The notes under the pieces: generated by a model
What the model saw: the letters and a program-made list of their open reading frames with translations, nothing else
Told to the model about the DNA's origin: nothing
Database searches by the model: none
In this document: one piece after another, positions 1 through 7,060 of the stretch
Numbering within the stretch: the stretch's first letter is position 1
Layout: every line of letters begins with the position of its first letter
Position numbers and translations under genes: made by a program
From: an uncultured Bacteroidota bacterium
GTDB taxonomy: Bacteria > Bacteroidota > Bacteroidia > UBA7662
Assembly (NCBI GenBank): GCA_903908015.1
Contig: CAIVQI010000034.1
Location: forward strand, 1-14,429
Direction: 5' to 3'
Length of the DNA stretch: 14,429 bases

Positions 1-1
1 C

Positions 2-70
2 CCCAGGGAGCGCGAAATGCGGGATCGCCTGCGATCGTGGTGGGCGCAACAATACGGTTATGATGCTTGA
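2..70 (+). CDS. C-terminal end of an unidentified protein (partial)
   Basis: An open frame enters from the left edge and ends at TGA 68-70. It encodes 22 residues rich in Arg, Trp and Tyr (ending WWAQQYGYDA). The start lies outside the window. I do not recognise the family from this fragment. It is read on the same strand as the rhodanese gene that follows about 60 nt later, so the two could be co-transcribed. The charged, aromatic C-terminus gives no sign of a membrane segment. The call rests only on an open frame reaching the window edge. Confidence 0.45.
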   Translation, partial: PREREMRDRLRSWWAQQYGYDA

Positions 71-133
71 ATTCAATGGAGCACCCACATCTACGATTGA
101 ATGCGGATATTTGCACCAAATCTTTGGTCTTTG

Positions 134-415
134 ATGAACACTTTATCTGAATTACTGCGCCGCCCTGGCGCCACCCTGCTCGACGTTCGTACCATGGGCG
201 AGTTCCAAGAGGGTCACGCTCCTGGGGCTATTCACATCCCTGTTGAAGAGCTTAGCTACCGGACAGATGAGCTTCGCGCTTGCAGTACCCCTTTGATTGT
301 ATATTGCAAAAGCGGCGGCAGGAGCCGTATGGCGCAACATATTTTGGAGCAAGATGGCTTTACCGATGTGCACAATGGAGGTGGTTTGGGTGATGTTCTC
401 ACTGCATTGGGCTAA
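134..415 (+). CDS. Single-domain rhodanese-like sulfurtransferase
   Basis: A 93-residue cytoplasmic protein made of one rhodanese fold, the size of GlpE/PspE-type enzymes that move sulfane sulfur from thiosulfate or persulfides to thiol acceptors. Visible signatures are the LLDVRT strand and turn (about residues 15-20), EFQEGHAPGAIHIP (about 23-36), and the active-site loop CKSGGRS with catalytic Cys58. That six-residue loop after Cys is typical of sulfurtransferases; Cdc25-type phosphatases have a longer one. An in-frame ATG at position 101 would add 11 residues (MRIFAPNLWSL) that are not part of the fold, so I prefer ATG 134. It has no signal peptide. It converges with dinB, leaving 22 nt between the stop codons. 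The substrate cannot be read from sequence. Confidence 0.9.
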   Translation: MNTLSELLRRPGATLLDVRTMGEFQEGHAPGAIHIPVEELSYRTDELRACSTPLIVYCKSGGRSRMAQHILEQDGFTDVHNGGGLGDVLTALG

Positions 416-437
416 GTTATCGCTTCAAGCTAAACTA

Positions 438-1703
438 TCACAGTTTTCGATTGGCCAGTAAAGGTGGTGGCTCTCCGTTGAAGGGATTTTCACGCCCTAT
501 GGTGCGCGCCATAAGTCCAGAGGCCCGAACCACGGCACGATCTCCGAAGCGCTCCCTTATGCGGTCCATGGCTTCATAAAGCTGATGTGCCTGTGGCACT
601 TGTTCGAATAACCGCAGTTGCACACCGCCCGAAACCAAATCACTGAAACGCACACCCACCAAGCGAATCAACAGCCGGCGGTTGTAGAGGCGTTGAAATA
701 GTTCACCAACCAATGGAATTAGTACGTGATCCGAGCTGCTGTAGGCGATTTGTTTTTGCATGGTCACCGTCTGAAAGTCGGAATACCGAATTTTGACTGC
801 CACACAAGCACATAAGCGGCCACCCCTGCGGAGCTGAAAGGCCAGATTTTCAGTCATGGCCGTGAGGATGCCCTTTATTTTTTGCAAATCGGTGGTATCT
901 CGTTCAAAGGTGCGCTCGGTAGAAATCGATTTACGTTCGCTGAACGGCACAACTGGGGTATTGTCTTCACCATTCGCTTTTTTCCACAGCTGTAATCCTG
1001 ATTGCCCGAACACCCGTTGCAGCAATTCGGGGGGCATATGTTGCAGGGTGTGTATGTGTTGTATGCCCAAACCACGCAGCGAGTGATACATTTTTTCGCC
1101 CACCATAGGGATTTTTCGAACCGAAAGTGGCGCTAAAAAAGTCTTTTCCGTACCGCGCACCACTGATCGGGCATTGTTCGGCTTTGCCTCACCTGTTGCG
1201 ATTTTTGATACGGTTTTGTTGATCGATATGCCACAGGAAATTGGCAATCCCGTTTCCCGTATGACCCTCTTCCTCAGGTCCTGGGCCATGCGCGTGCAGC
1301 CAAAAAAGCGATCCATACCACTTAAATCGGCATAAAACTCATCAATCGACGATTTTTCTAACACGGGTACGGCGGCCGACACGATATCCGTTACTGCCCT
1401 GCTGTATTCCGTGTATTGCGCCGTATTGCCGCGGATAACAATGGCTTCTGGACAAAAATGACGCGCCATTTTCATCGGCATGCCGGAATGTATTCCAAAA
1501 CGACGGGCTTCATAGCTGCACGAGGCCACTACTCCTCGGTCGCTCATGCCCCCCACCAAAACTGGCTTATTGTTGAGGCGGCTATCGATCAGGCGCTCAA
1601 CCGAAACAAAAAACGTGTCCAAGTCGAGGTGAAGGATTGTTCGTGCACCCCAAACATTGTCTGATGCGTCATGGGATTCTGGCTGTGATTTCATAAAATT
1701 CAT
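438..1703 (-). CDS. dinB: DNA polymerase IV (Y-family translesion polymerase)
   Basis: A Y-family polymerase of 421 residues that copies past damaged bases without proofreading. The palm motif HLDLDTFF holds the first catalytic Asp (D27) and the steric-gate Phe (F32). KSSIDEFYADL holds the catalytic pair D121/E122, so the enzyme should be active, unlike ImuB-type pseudo-polymerases. GISINKTVSKIAT (about 158-170) and the thumb helix-hairpin-helix region near IPMVGEK follow, then the little finger. QLRLF at 362-366 is a good match to the beta-clamp binding pentapeptide. It is the last gene of the repressor-dnaE-dinB operon, and its ATG overlaps the dnaE stop as ATGA (1700-1703), implying coupled translation. 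ATG 1692-1694, three codons in, is an alternative start. Both ATGs lie in a local tandem duplication. Confidence 0.96.
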   Translation of the reverse strand: MNFMKSQPESHDASDNVWGARTILHLDLDTFFVSVERLIDSRLNNKPVLVGGMSDRGVVASCSYEARRFGIHSGMPMKMARHFCPEAIVIRGNTAQYTEYSRAVTDIVSAAVPVLEKSSIDEFYADLSGMDRFFGCTRMAQDLRKRVIRETGLPISCGISINKTVSKIATGEAKPNNARSVVRGTEKTFLAPLSVRKIPMVGEKMYHSLRGLGIQHIHTLQHMPPELLQRVFGQSGLQLWKKANGEDNTPVVPFSERKSISTERTFERDTTDLQKIKGILTAMTENLAFQLRRGGRLCACVAVKIRYSDFQTVTMQKQIAYSSSDHVLIPLVGELFQRLYNRRLLIRLVGVRFSDLVSGGVQLRLFEQVPQAHQLYEAMDRIRERFGDRAVVRASGLMARTIGRENPFNGEPPPLLANRKL

Positions 1704-1728
1704 GGGATTCTGGCTGTGATTTCATAAA
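1669..1728. repeat. Tandem duplication, 31-bp period, at the dnaE/dinB junction
   Basis: Positions 1669-1697 and 1700-1728 are identical over 29 bp, separated by 2 bp. The right copy is read in the dnaE frame and encodes its last residues (LYEITARIP then stop). The left copy is read in the dinB frame and encodes MKSQPESH. The period of 31 is not a multiple of three, which is why one sequence gives two different peptides. The second base pair of the dnaE stop/dinB start ATGA lies at the edge of the right copy. Copies this perfect suggest a recent slippage duplication. Confidence 0.95.
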
Positions 1729-4700
1729 GCTCATCGGTTGGGGATTCTGCTGACAAGGTAGGGGGATGGGTCTCAGGCTGACTGAGGTGGTGGGATGCGT
1801 CGGCAAAACGGGGGTCCGGGATTCTTGGCCACAACTCCATCCGCTGGACCTCGAGGCTGTAGAAGCCCAATTCTTCGGTTACCCGCCCCAATAGATGATA
1901 CACACCAGGGCCCCGAAAAGGATATCGCGCAACCACCGGAGGGAAGTGAACCGTGTCGATATAGTCGCCCCTTTGGTCGATAAACGTACCAAACTGCATG
2001 CGATCGCCTTTCACTGTCCGGGTATCTTTAATGCTCACCAAATAGGCGTTGACCAGCACTACCCGTCCGCAGTGCGCCTTCAGATCGGCCGAAAAAATCC
2101 CGGTTGGCGGAGTGCCTAAAAGGAGTCTAAAAGGACTACTCAGCGGAAAGCCGAGCAGTTCATACTCCTCAAAAGCTGATTCATGTTCTGCCTCTTCTAA
2201 TCGGGGCAAATCGGGCGCAGGCGATGCATCTTGGCAAAACAGCGTGCCAGAAGAAGATGGCATGAGACCCTTTTCTGCGGCATGCAAATGGGCCTCCCAC
2301 ATCAGGGCCTTTTTAGATCGTCGGGCAAACCGAAAAGCCCCTATGCGCACCAAAAGAATGAGCTGCTCGCGCGGTGGTGAAAGTCGCCGACAAAAATCAG
2401 GAAGGTCCGCGAACGCCCCTCCCCGCTTCCGTTCAGTTAACAGCCGCACTACAAAGTCCTCATGAATGCCCCTAATCATGAGCAATCCGAGGCGGATTTC
2501 GCGGCCACACAACCCGATTTCACCCTCACTATGCTGTACGCAGGGTGCAGAAACCTTCGCTCCCAGGCGCATCGCTTCGTGCAGGTAATGCTCCGTGCTG
2601 TAGAATCCCCCCCCATTGCGCAGGGTAGCCACCATATATTCCAGCGGATAATGTGCCTTCAGATAGAGGCTCTGGTAGCTCTCCACCACATAGGATGCAG
2701 CATGACCCTTAGCAAAGGCGTACCCTGCAAAACTTTCTATTTGTCGCCACACCTCACGGCCCAATTCGGGGGTGTGTCCCCGCGCACGGCACCCCTCAAA
2801 AAAGCGTGACTTAACCTGTTCGAGTTCATCGCGACTCCGAAATTTGCCACTCATGCCTCTGCGGAGCACATCTGCCTCAGCCAAAGTTAATCCCGCAAAG
2901 CAATGAGCCACCCGAATCACATCTTCCTGATAGACCATCACGCCATGGGTTTCGGGCATGATCTCAAGCAAAACAGCGGGTGCTTCGCGGCGGCGTTCGG
3001 GAAACCGACAGCGAAGGATATACGTTTGCATCATCCCGGAACGGGCAACACCCGGGCGAATTACCGAACTAGCGGCCACCAGGCCCAAATAATCCCGTAC
3101 CTGAAGTTTACACATCAGCATCCGCATAGCCGGCGACTCCACATAAAAACACCCTATGGTTCGGGCCTCACGCACGAGGCGCTGGGTGGCTCCGTCATTT
3201 TTGAATACCTCGGTCTTGTAGAGGTCGATCGGGGCTTCACCCGGACGATTTTGGGCAATCAGGGTGAGTGCGTCGGTGATTTTGGCCAGTCCGCGCTGAC
3301 TCAGTATATCAAATTTATGTAGCCCCGCATCTTCTGCAATATTCATATCGAATTGGGTAGTGGGAAATCCCTTCGGAGGCAGAAAGGTGGCACTAAAATG
3401 TTGGATGGGATCGTGGGTAATCAAAATCCCGCCGGCATGTATGCCCAGGTAATTAGGGAGCCCGTTGAGCCGCGTTGCATATTGCAAGATGAGGCGTATT
3501 GTGCGATCGTCGCCTCCGCCTGTCGACCGACCACGCGCCAGTGCCTCAGTTTCATGGTTCGGCAAACCCATTACCTTGGCCAGTTCCCGAACCAGAGCCC
3601 GGTACTGAAACGTGACGTATGTACCCAAAAGAGCAACATTCGGGAATCGGCGAAAAATATAAGCGATAACCCGGTCGCGCTCCTTCCAGGAAAAATCAAT
3701 ATCGAAATCGGGTGGATTGCGGCGATATAAGTTGATAAACCGCTCGAAATAAAGATCCAATTCAATGGGATCGACCTGGGTAATTTGAAGCAGATAAGCC
3801 ACCAGGCTGTTGGCACCACTACCCCGACCTACATAAAAGAAGCCGCAACTGCGGGCATATTTCAATATTTTCCAATTGATTAGAAAATAGGAGACATAGC
3901 GCTTCTGCCTAATGATTTCCAACTCCTTTTCCAGCCTGGCGCCTACCTGTTCGGATGCTTTGGGGTAGAATAAGGGCATGTTGAGGCTGCACAACCGACG
4001 CAACAGCCGAAAGTCGAGTTCTTCCTGGGCCGTGTAGGTCTGCTGATTCTTGTGGGGGTATTGTTGTCCGAATTCAAAATGAATGCGGCAGCGATCGGTC
4101 AGGCATCGTGTCTGATAGATGAGTTCGGGAAATGCACGGTAGGCCTCCGTAAATTGATCCAATGGCATCCATCGATGGGTATCGGGAGCCGGATCCTCGG
4201 GGGGTAACTTGCTGAGCAGACAGTTGTGATCGATCGACCGCAACAGGCGGTGTGCATTCCAATCGGCACGATCACGAAAAGTCATGGGTTGAATGGCAAG
4301 AGCCTTACCCGGTGGAACACGACAAGAAATCAGACGCCAGCGCGACAAGTCACGGATTTCTACGCCCAAAAATTCATGTTCTGCTAACTGGTGTCCGTTC
4401 CAAACGGACAGGGGATAGACCACTACTGCGTTTCGGAATTGGGGCGCACGGTAACCGGGCTGGATCTTGCCTTGGAGTATGTTGCTCAGGTGAACACAGA
4501 CTTCAGTATAACCAGCGTTATTGCATGCCAGAATCAGGTAATGTGGCCGATTGCGGACGCGTATGTCTACCCCAGCCAGAGGCCTAACCCCATAGGAAGG
4601 CGCCAGACGCACAAAGTCGAGTATGGCCGCCGTACTGTTGATGTCGGTGAGGGCCACGCAGTCGACCCCCGCCTCCCTGGCCTGCTCGAGGATTTGAACG

Positions 4701-4753
4701 GGCGATAAAACCCCATACCGCAGACTGAACCCGCTGTGAACCTGCACATACAT
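1700..4753 (-). CDS. dnaE2: Error-prone DNA polymerase III alpha subunit (short DnaE, DnaE2/ImuC-like)
   Basis: A C-family polymerase of 1017 residues, shorter than a replicative DnaE1 (about 1160 in E. coli), as is usual for the damage-inducible copy. The order is: PHP domain (1 to about 240); palm with GRGSGANS (309-316), PDFDIDF (348-354, catalytic D349 and D351) and KFDIL (third catalytic D482); fingers with GVMVYQED (604-611) and GYAFAKGHAASY (about 677-688); a helix-hairpin-helix near 754-765; and an OB-fold near 896-970. The C-terminal tau-binding extension of DnaE1 appears absent. The PHP metal ligands are degraded: YVQVHSGFS replaces the usual HxH start and LTDIN replaces LTDH, so no PHP nuclease activity is expected. 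Start is ATG 4751-4753, with a GTG one codon upstream. It lies 12 nt after the repressor and overlaps dinB by 4 nt. The DnaE2 subtype is inferred from length and context. Confidence 0.92.
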   Translation of the reverse strand: MYVQVHSGFSLRYGVLSPVQILEQAREAGVDCVALTDINSTAAILDFVRLAPSYGVRPLAGVDIRVRNRPHYLILACNNAGYTEVCVHLSNILQGKIQPGYRAPQFRNAVVVYPLSVWNGHQLAEHEFLGVEIRDLSRWRLISCRVPPGKALAIQPMTFRDRADWNAHRLLRSIDHNCLLSKLPPEDPAPDTHRWMPLDQFTEAYRAFPELIYQTRCLTDRCRIHFEFGQQYPHKNQQTYTAQEELDFRLLRRLCSLNMPLFYPKASEQVGARLEKELEIIRQKRYVSYFLINWKILKYARSCGFFYVGRGSGANSLVAYLLQITQVDPIELDLYFERFINLYRRNPPDFDIDFSWKERDRVIAYIFRRFPNVALLGTYVTFQYRALVRELAKVMGLPNHETEALARGRSTGGGDDRTIRLILQYATRLNGLPNYLGIHAGGILITHDPIQHFSATFLPPKGFPTTQFDMNIAEDAGLHKFDILSQRGLAKITDALTLIAQNRPGEAPIDLYKTEVFKNDGATQRLVREARTIGCFYVESPAMRMLMCKLQVRDYLGLVAASSVIRPGVARSGMMQTYILRCRFPERRREAPAVLLEIMPETHGVMVYQEDVIRVAHCFAGLTLAEADVLRRGMSGKFRSRDELEQVKSRFFEGCRARGHTPELGREVWRQIESFAGYAFAKGHAASYVVESYQSLYLKAHYPLEYMVATLRNGGGFYSTEHYLHEAMRLGAKVSAPCVQHSEGEIGLCGREIRLGLLMIRGIHEDFVVRLLTERKRGGAFADLPDFCRRLSPPREQLILLVRIGAFRFARRSKKALMWEAHLHAAEKGLMPSSSGTLFCQDASPAPDLPRLEEAEHESAFEEYELLGFPLSSPFRLLLGTPPTGIFSADLKAHCGRVVLVNAYLVSIKDTRTVKGDRMQFGTFIDQRGDYIDTVHFPPVVARYPFRGPGVYHLLGRVTEELGFYSLEVQRMELWPRIPDPRFADASHHLSQPETHPPTLSAESPTDELYEITARIP

Positions 4754-4765
4754 CACGAAGAACGC

Positions 4766-5581
4766 TTAAGCCCAAGCCCGACCCGTATTTTGCTGCGGAA
4801 CATACTGATCCAACAACTGGCGCAACCGACCCAGAAGCTCCCCCGCTTCGTCAGCCGGGCCGCGATGCGGATCCGGCAAGTCAAAACTAAGGTAGGCCTT
4901 AACCCGCCATACTTCGAGAAGCTGGTCGGCCGTCATCCGATAGGGTTGATAAGCTGGATTATCAGATATCAGCTCCAAATAACCTTCATTGAGGTGGTTT
5001 TTGATGCGCTTAAATACCACGCCTTCACCAGTAGATACCACAACACAACACTGGTAGTCACGCAACTGCTGCCAATCGCGCACGAATTCCGCAATGAGGT
5101 ATGCCCCATCGGGAAGCGGGCGCATGCTGTCGCCCTTAATCTGAAACATGCGGTAAGAGCGGTTCGGATTCAGCTCCGAAACTGGAAGCATAAATTGAGG
5201 AAGACGGGCCACGAAATCGGGATCCCGGTGGCCCTCGAGGTAGCCAGCAGCCGCCTGTACAGGCACCAAGGTAATCTGTTCACGTTGATCGACCCCATCT
5301 ACCGCCACCGACAACACCCGTAACCGCTCGCCCGCTGGATCGGTATGACGAACCCCACCGGGCAGACGAACAGCCTCCTCCTTCACCAGCTCATCAACCG
5401 AACAACCGAAGCAATCGGCCAATTGACCCATCACCTCCAGCGGAGGTGCAGCCCTACCCTGTTCATACGCACCCACAGTGGCCCGCGCTATACCCAAACG
5501 AACAGCCAATTGCTGTTGCGTGAAGCCCAACTTCCTACGAAAGCGCCCCATATTACGTCCAAAAATCAGTTTAATGTCCAT
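4766..5581 (-). CDS. LexA-like repressor: XRE helix-turn-helix with S24 self-cleaving peptidase domain
   Basis: A 271-residue transcriptional repressor. Residues about 5-65 form a Cro/C1-type helix-turn-helix (FTQQQLAVRLGIARATVGAYEQGRAAPP). Residues about 103-225 form a LexA/UmuD-type S24 domain. The expected self-cleavage bond is A112-G113 in VQAAAGY, the nucleophile is S152 in KGDSM, and the general base is K191 in VVFKRIK. The Ser-Lys spacing of 39 is close to that in LexA. This architecture resembles phage CI-type repressors, which are inactivated when RecA filaments stimulate self-cleavage. It is the first gene of an operon with dnaE and dinB, so it probably represses itself and both polymerases. 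The C-terminal tail (about 235-271) is an acidic, Leu-rich helix of unknown role. It is not classical LexA, whose HTH is a winged type. Confidence 0.93.
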   Translation of the reverse strand: MDIKLIFGRNMGRFRRKLGFTQQQLAVRLGIARATVGAYEQGRAAPPLEVMGQLADCFGCSVDELVKEEAVRLPGGVRHTDPAGERLRVLSVAVDGVDQREQITLVPVQAAAGYLEGHRDPDFVARLPQFMLPVSELNPNRSYRMFQIKGDSMRPLPDGAYLIAEFVRDWQQLRDYQCCVVVSTGEGVVFKRIKNHLNEGYLELISDNPAYQPYRMTADQLLEVWRVKAYLSFDLPDPHRGPADEAGELLGRLRQLLDQYVPQQNTGRAWA

Positions 5582-5606
5582 CGTGAAAAACAGTTGAAGA
5601 AATGGT

Positions 5607-5614
5607 CAAATTGA
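5607..5614 (-). promoter_or_regulatory. Candidate promoter -7 element for the repressor-dnaE-dinB operon
   Basis: Read on the minus strand this is TCAATTTG, seven of eight bases of the Bacteroidota -7 consensus TAnnTTTG, about 25 nt before the repressor start. A TTGG, a rough match to the -33 TTTG box, lies 22 nt further upstream, which is within the usual spacing. The tandem repeat at 5613-5649 occupies the spacer, where a bound repressor would block polymerase. This is inferred from pattern alone. Confidence 0.3.
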
Positions 5615-5649
5615 ATGCGCTAATATAGATAGAATGCCAATATAAATAG
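5613..5649. promoter_or_regulatory. Imperfect tandem repeat, candidate repressor operator
   Basis: Two head-to-tail units lie between the repressor and the divergent gene at 5687. Unit one (5613-5631) is gaatgc-gct-aatatagata and unit two (5632-5649) is gaatgc-c-aatataaatag; they differ by a 2-bp indel and single substitutions. The shared core is aatata(g/a)atag at 5622-5632 and 5639-5649, a 17-bp step. Part of the core appears inverted at 5675-5681 (ctatatt), beside the start of the plus-strand gene. Repeated sites beside a self-cleaving repressor gene are typical operators, but direct repeats are less common than palindromes for this family. Confidence 0.4.
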
Positions 5650-5675
5650 CATAATAAAAAAATAATCTTAATACC

Positions 5676-5683
5676 TATATTTG
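5676..5683 (+). promoter_or_regulatory. Bacteroidota-type -7 promoter element (TATATTTG)
   Basis: An exact match to TAnnTTTG, immediately before ATG 5687. If it is used, transcription would begin at or very near the start codon, giving a nearly leaderless mRNA. No clear -33 TTTG box is visible at 17-23 nt upstream. The same nine bases (cTATATTTG) occur just before rnpB, which supports its being a real element in this genome. Confidence 0.45.
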
Positions 5684-5686
5684 TGT

Positions 5687-6109
5687 ATGAGCTACAAACG
5701 ACTAAACAGCGATCTCATCGACCTCATCGAGCTGCGCAATGAGCTGCACGAAATGGCCTTCAACGACCCCCAATACGACGATTTAGAAGACGAACTGCAT
5801 GACTTCGAGGACACCTTTAACCGCCGCTATCAAGGACTCGTCGAACCCATACTCATACGCATACATAAAAAACTAGCGCCCGAGATACCCCACCTTATTC
5901 CATCAGCATATGTGGCCAGCCACTACGATTACCTACCTGAGACCGACACCTACGAAACCGACGGAACATCGGGCGTAGTGCTCGAAAACGAACAGGGACA
6001 CAACTTCCGTCTTACCTTTATCCCCAACCCTACCCGCTTGCTGCTCACCAGCAGCAAAGACATGCAGGTGGTGTGGAGTGAAACCCAAGCTGAGAATGAA
6101 ATCAAATAA
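5687..6109 (+). CDS. Conserved-looking acidic protein of unknown function
   Basis: A 140-residue soluble protein that I do not recognise. The N-terminal half is helical and strongly acidic (stretches such as DLIDLIELRNELHEMA and DDLEDELHDFED) and may form a short coiled coil. The C-terminal half (about 75-130) has alternating hydrophobic residues typical of beta strands (GVVLENEQGHNFRLTF, TRLLLTSS, MQVVWSE). There is no signal peptide, membrane segment or Cys cluster. I chose ATG 5685+2 (5687); a TTG six bases upstream would overlap the -7 promoter element. Its last 14 nt overlap the preferred start of the MbnP gene, so the two are probably translated together. It is also divergent from the LexA-like repressor and shares its control region. 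Confidence 0.75.
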   Translation: MSYKRLNSDLIDLIELRNELHEMAFNDPQYDDLEDELHDFEDTFNRRYQGLVEPILIRIHKKLAPEIPHLIPSAYVASHYDYLPETDTYETDGTSGVVLENEQGHNFRLTFIPNPTRLLLTSSKDMQVVWSETQAENEIK

Positions 6110-6854
6110 ATCCCCATTCCTGCTTTTAGCCATAGGGCTCCTACAGGCTTGTGACCCTCGCCCGGTTCCCGTTCCCCAACCCAACCCAAGCTCGATCGAC
6201 CTCATCCTCGACCACCGATTTGGCACACAACGACTGCAATTGGGCGACGTGCAATACAATACGCTCAACAACGCAATAGGAGTAGATGTGCTCGACTACT
6301 ACCTCGGGAAGCCATCATTCCAAAAACCCGATGGATCTTGGGTCAGTAGCTCCGCCTATTTTTTGGTCAAGGCCCAATCGAATCAACCTGATACCCTCCG
6401 AATTACCGACATACCCTTTGGAACATATACACGCCTGCGCTTTACCTTGGGTGTTGATTCGGCCGACAACCATGCAGATCCAGCATTATGGCCCAATGAA
6501 CATGGACTCAGCCTGATGAACGGGGGGCTCATGCACTGGGGATGGAATGCGGGATACATATTTTTTAAGCTCGAAGGACGCTACCGAAATACGGCATCTC
6601 AAAACCGGGGCTATAGCTATCATATCGGCCGCGACGATCTCGTCAGTAAGATTACATCTCCGGCACGCGACATTCAACACCAGGAAGGAAAATCTACCGC
6701 CATACAAATCCAGATGCGCATCGATCGTTTATTTAACGAGCCACATGCACACCTCATTTCCGACTCTTCCTTTTTTACCCACAGCACATTCGGCGACGCG
6801 ATAGCACCCGTATTACATGAGAATATGCAGGGGATATTTGAATTCCCTCAATAA
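6096..6854 (+). CDS. MbnP-family copper-associated lipoprotein
   Basis: A 252-residue exported lipoprotein. MKSNKSPFLLLAIGLLQAC is a signal peptide with a lipobox ending at Cys19. The mature part matches the MbnP family: IDLILDHRFG at the start of the domain, a central NHADPALWPNEHG (about 125-137), then MHWGWNAGYIFFKLEG (about 146-161), and a C-terminal HENMQGIFEF. In the methanobactin system MbnP binds copper after its partner, the di-haem enzyme MbnH, oxidises a Trp to kynurenine. Candidate residues here are W148 or W150 with nearby H126, M146 and H147; which one is equivalent is an inference. The two following genes encode MauG/MbnH-like di-haem proteins, which fits. ATG 6096 is preferred over GTG 6078 because it gives a compact signal peptide. 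It overlaps the preceding gene by 14 nt. Confidence 0.87.
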   Translation: MKSNKSPFLLLAIGLLQACDPRPVPVPQPNPSSIDLILDHRFGTQRLQLGDVQYNTLNNAIGVDVLDYYLGKPSFQKPDGSWVSSSAYFLVKAQSNQPDTLRITDIPFGTYTRLRFTLGVDSADNHADPALWPNEHGLSLMNGGLMHWGWNAGYIFFKLEGRYRNTASQNRGYSYHIGRDDLVSKITSPARDIQHQEGKSTAIQIQMRIDRLFNEPHAHLISDSSFFTHSTFGDAIAPVLHENMQGIFEFPQ

Positions 6855-6977
6855 GTCAAACCAATCCCCTATAAATCAACCTCATCCCTCAAAATTAAAC
6901 CAATCCCCTCAACAAGTCAAACCAATCTCCTAAAAATCAACCTCATTACATCAAAATCTAACTAATCTCCTAATAAG
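6845..6977. repeat. G-depleted tandem array, 61-bp period, downstream of mbnP
   Basis: Two near-complete 61-bp units plus the start of a third. The block cctcaa(t/c)aag ends at G6855, at G6916 and, as cctaataag, at G6977: exact 61-bp steps. Inside each unit the motif aaaccaatc(c/t)cct or a close variant occurs twice (near 6858, 6897, 6919 and 6958), with spacing 39-22-39, and atcaacctcat occurs once. The plus strand has almost no G across the whole stretch, so an RNA copy could form little GC-paired structure. The first unit begins in the last codons of mbnP and contains its TAA stop. No intrinsic terminator is present, so transcription may run on into the peroxidase genes. Confidence 0.9.
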
Positions 6978-7060
6978 AAATTCACCACACCCACAACATG
7001 GTCTTTCAAAGCCTCATCCTTAGCCAAGAAAACGGCAGTCTAAAACCCGTAAAGGTGTGG

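Noticed and set aside
71..102. Inverted repeat ATTCAAT/ATTGAAT before the rhodanese gene
   Set aside because: It is a 7-bp AT-rich stem with an 18-nt loop and no T-run; likely chance, and too weak for a terminator.
2049..3730. A chain of plus-strand open frames of 115-139 codons opposite dnaE
   Set aside because: They lie wholly antisense to a gene with complete polymerase motifs, have low-complexity or unnatural composition, and show no family signature.
4736..5323. A 195-codon plus-strand open frame opposite the repressor
   Set aside because: It is antisense to the intact HTH-S24 protein, with its catalytic residues in the other strand's frame, and has no recognisable domain.
5603..5618. 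A sigma-54-like promoter (TGG...TGC) upstream of the repressor
   Set aside because: The GG to GC spacing is 11 bases instead of the strict 10, and the flanking consensus is absent.
6845..6977. Possible CRISPR array
   Set aside because: The units repeat along their whole 61 bp with scattered substitutions; there is no repeat-spacer alternation and no cas gene.
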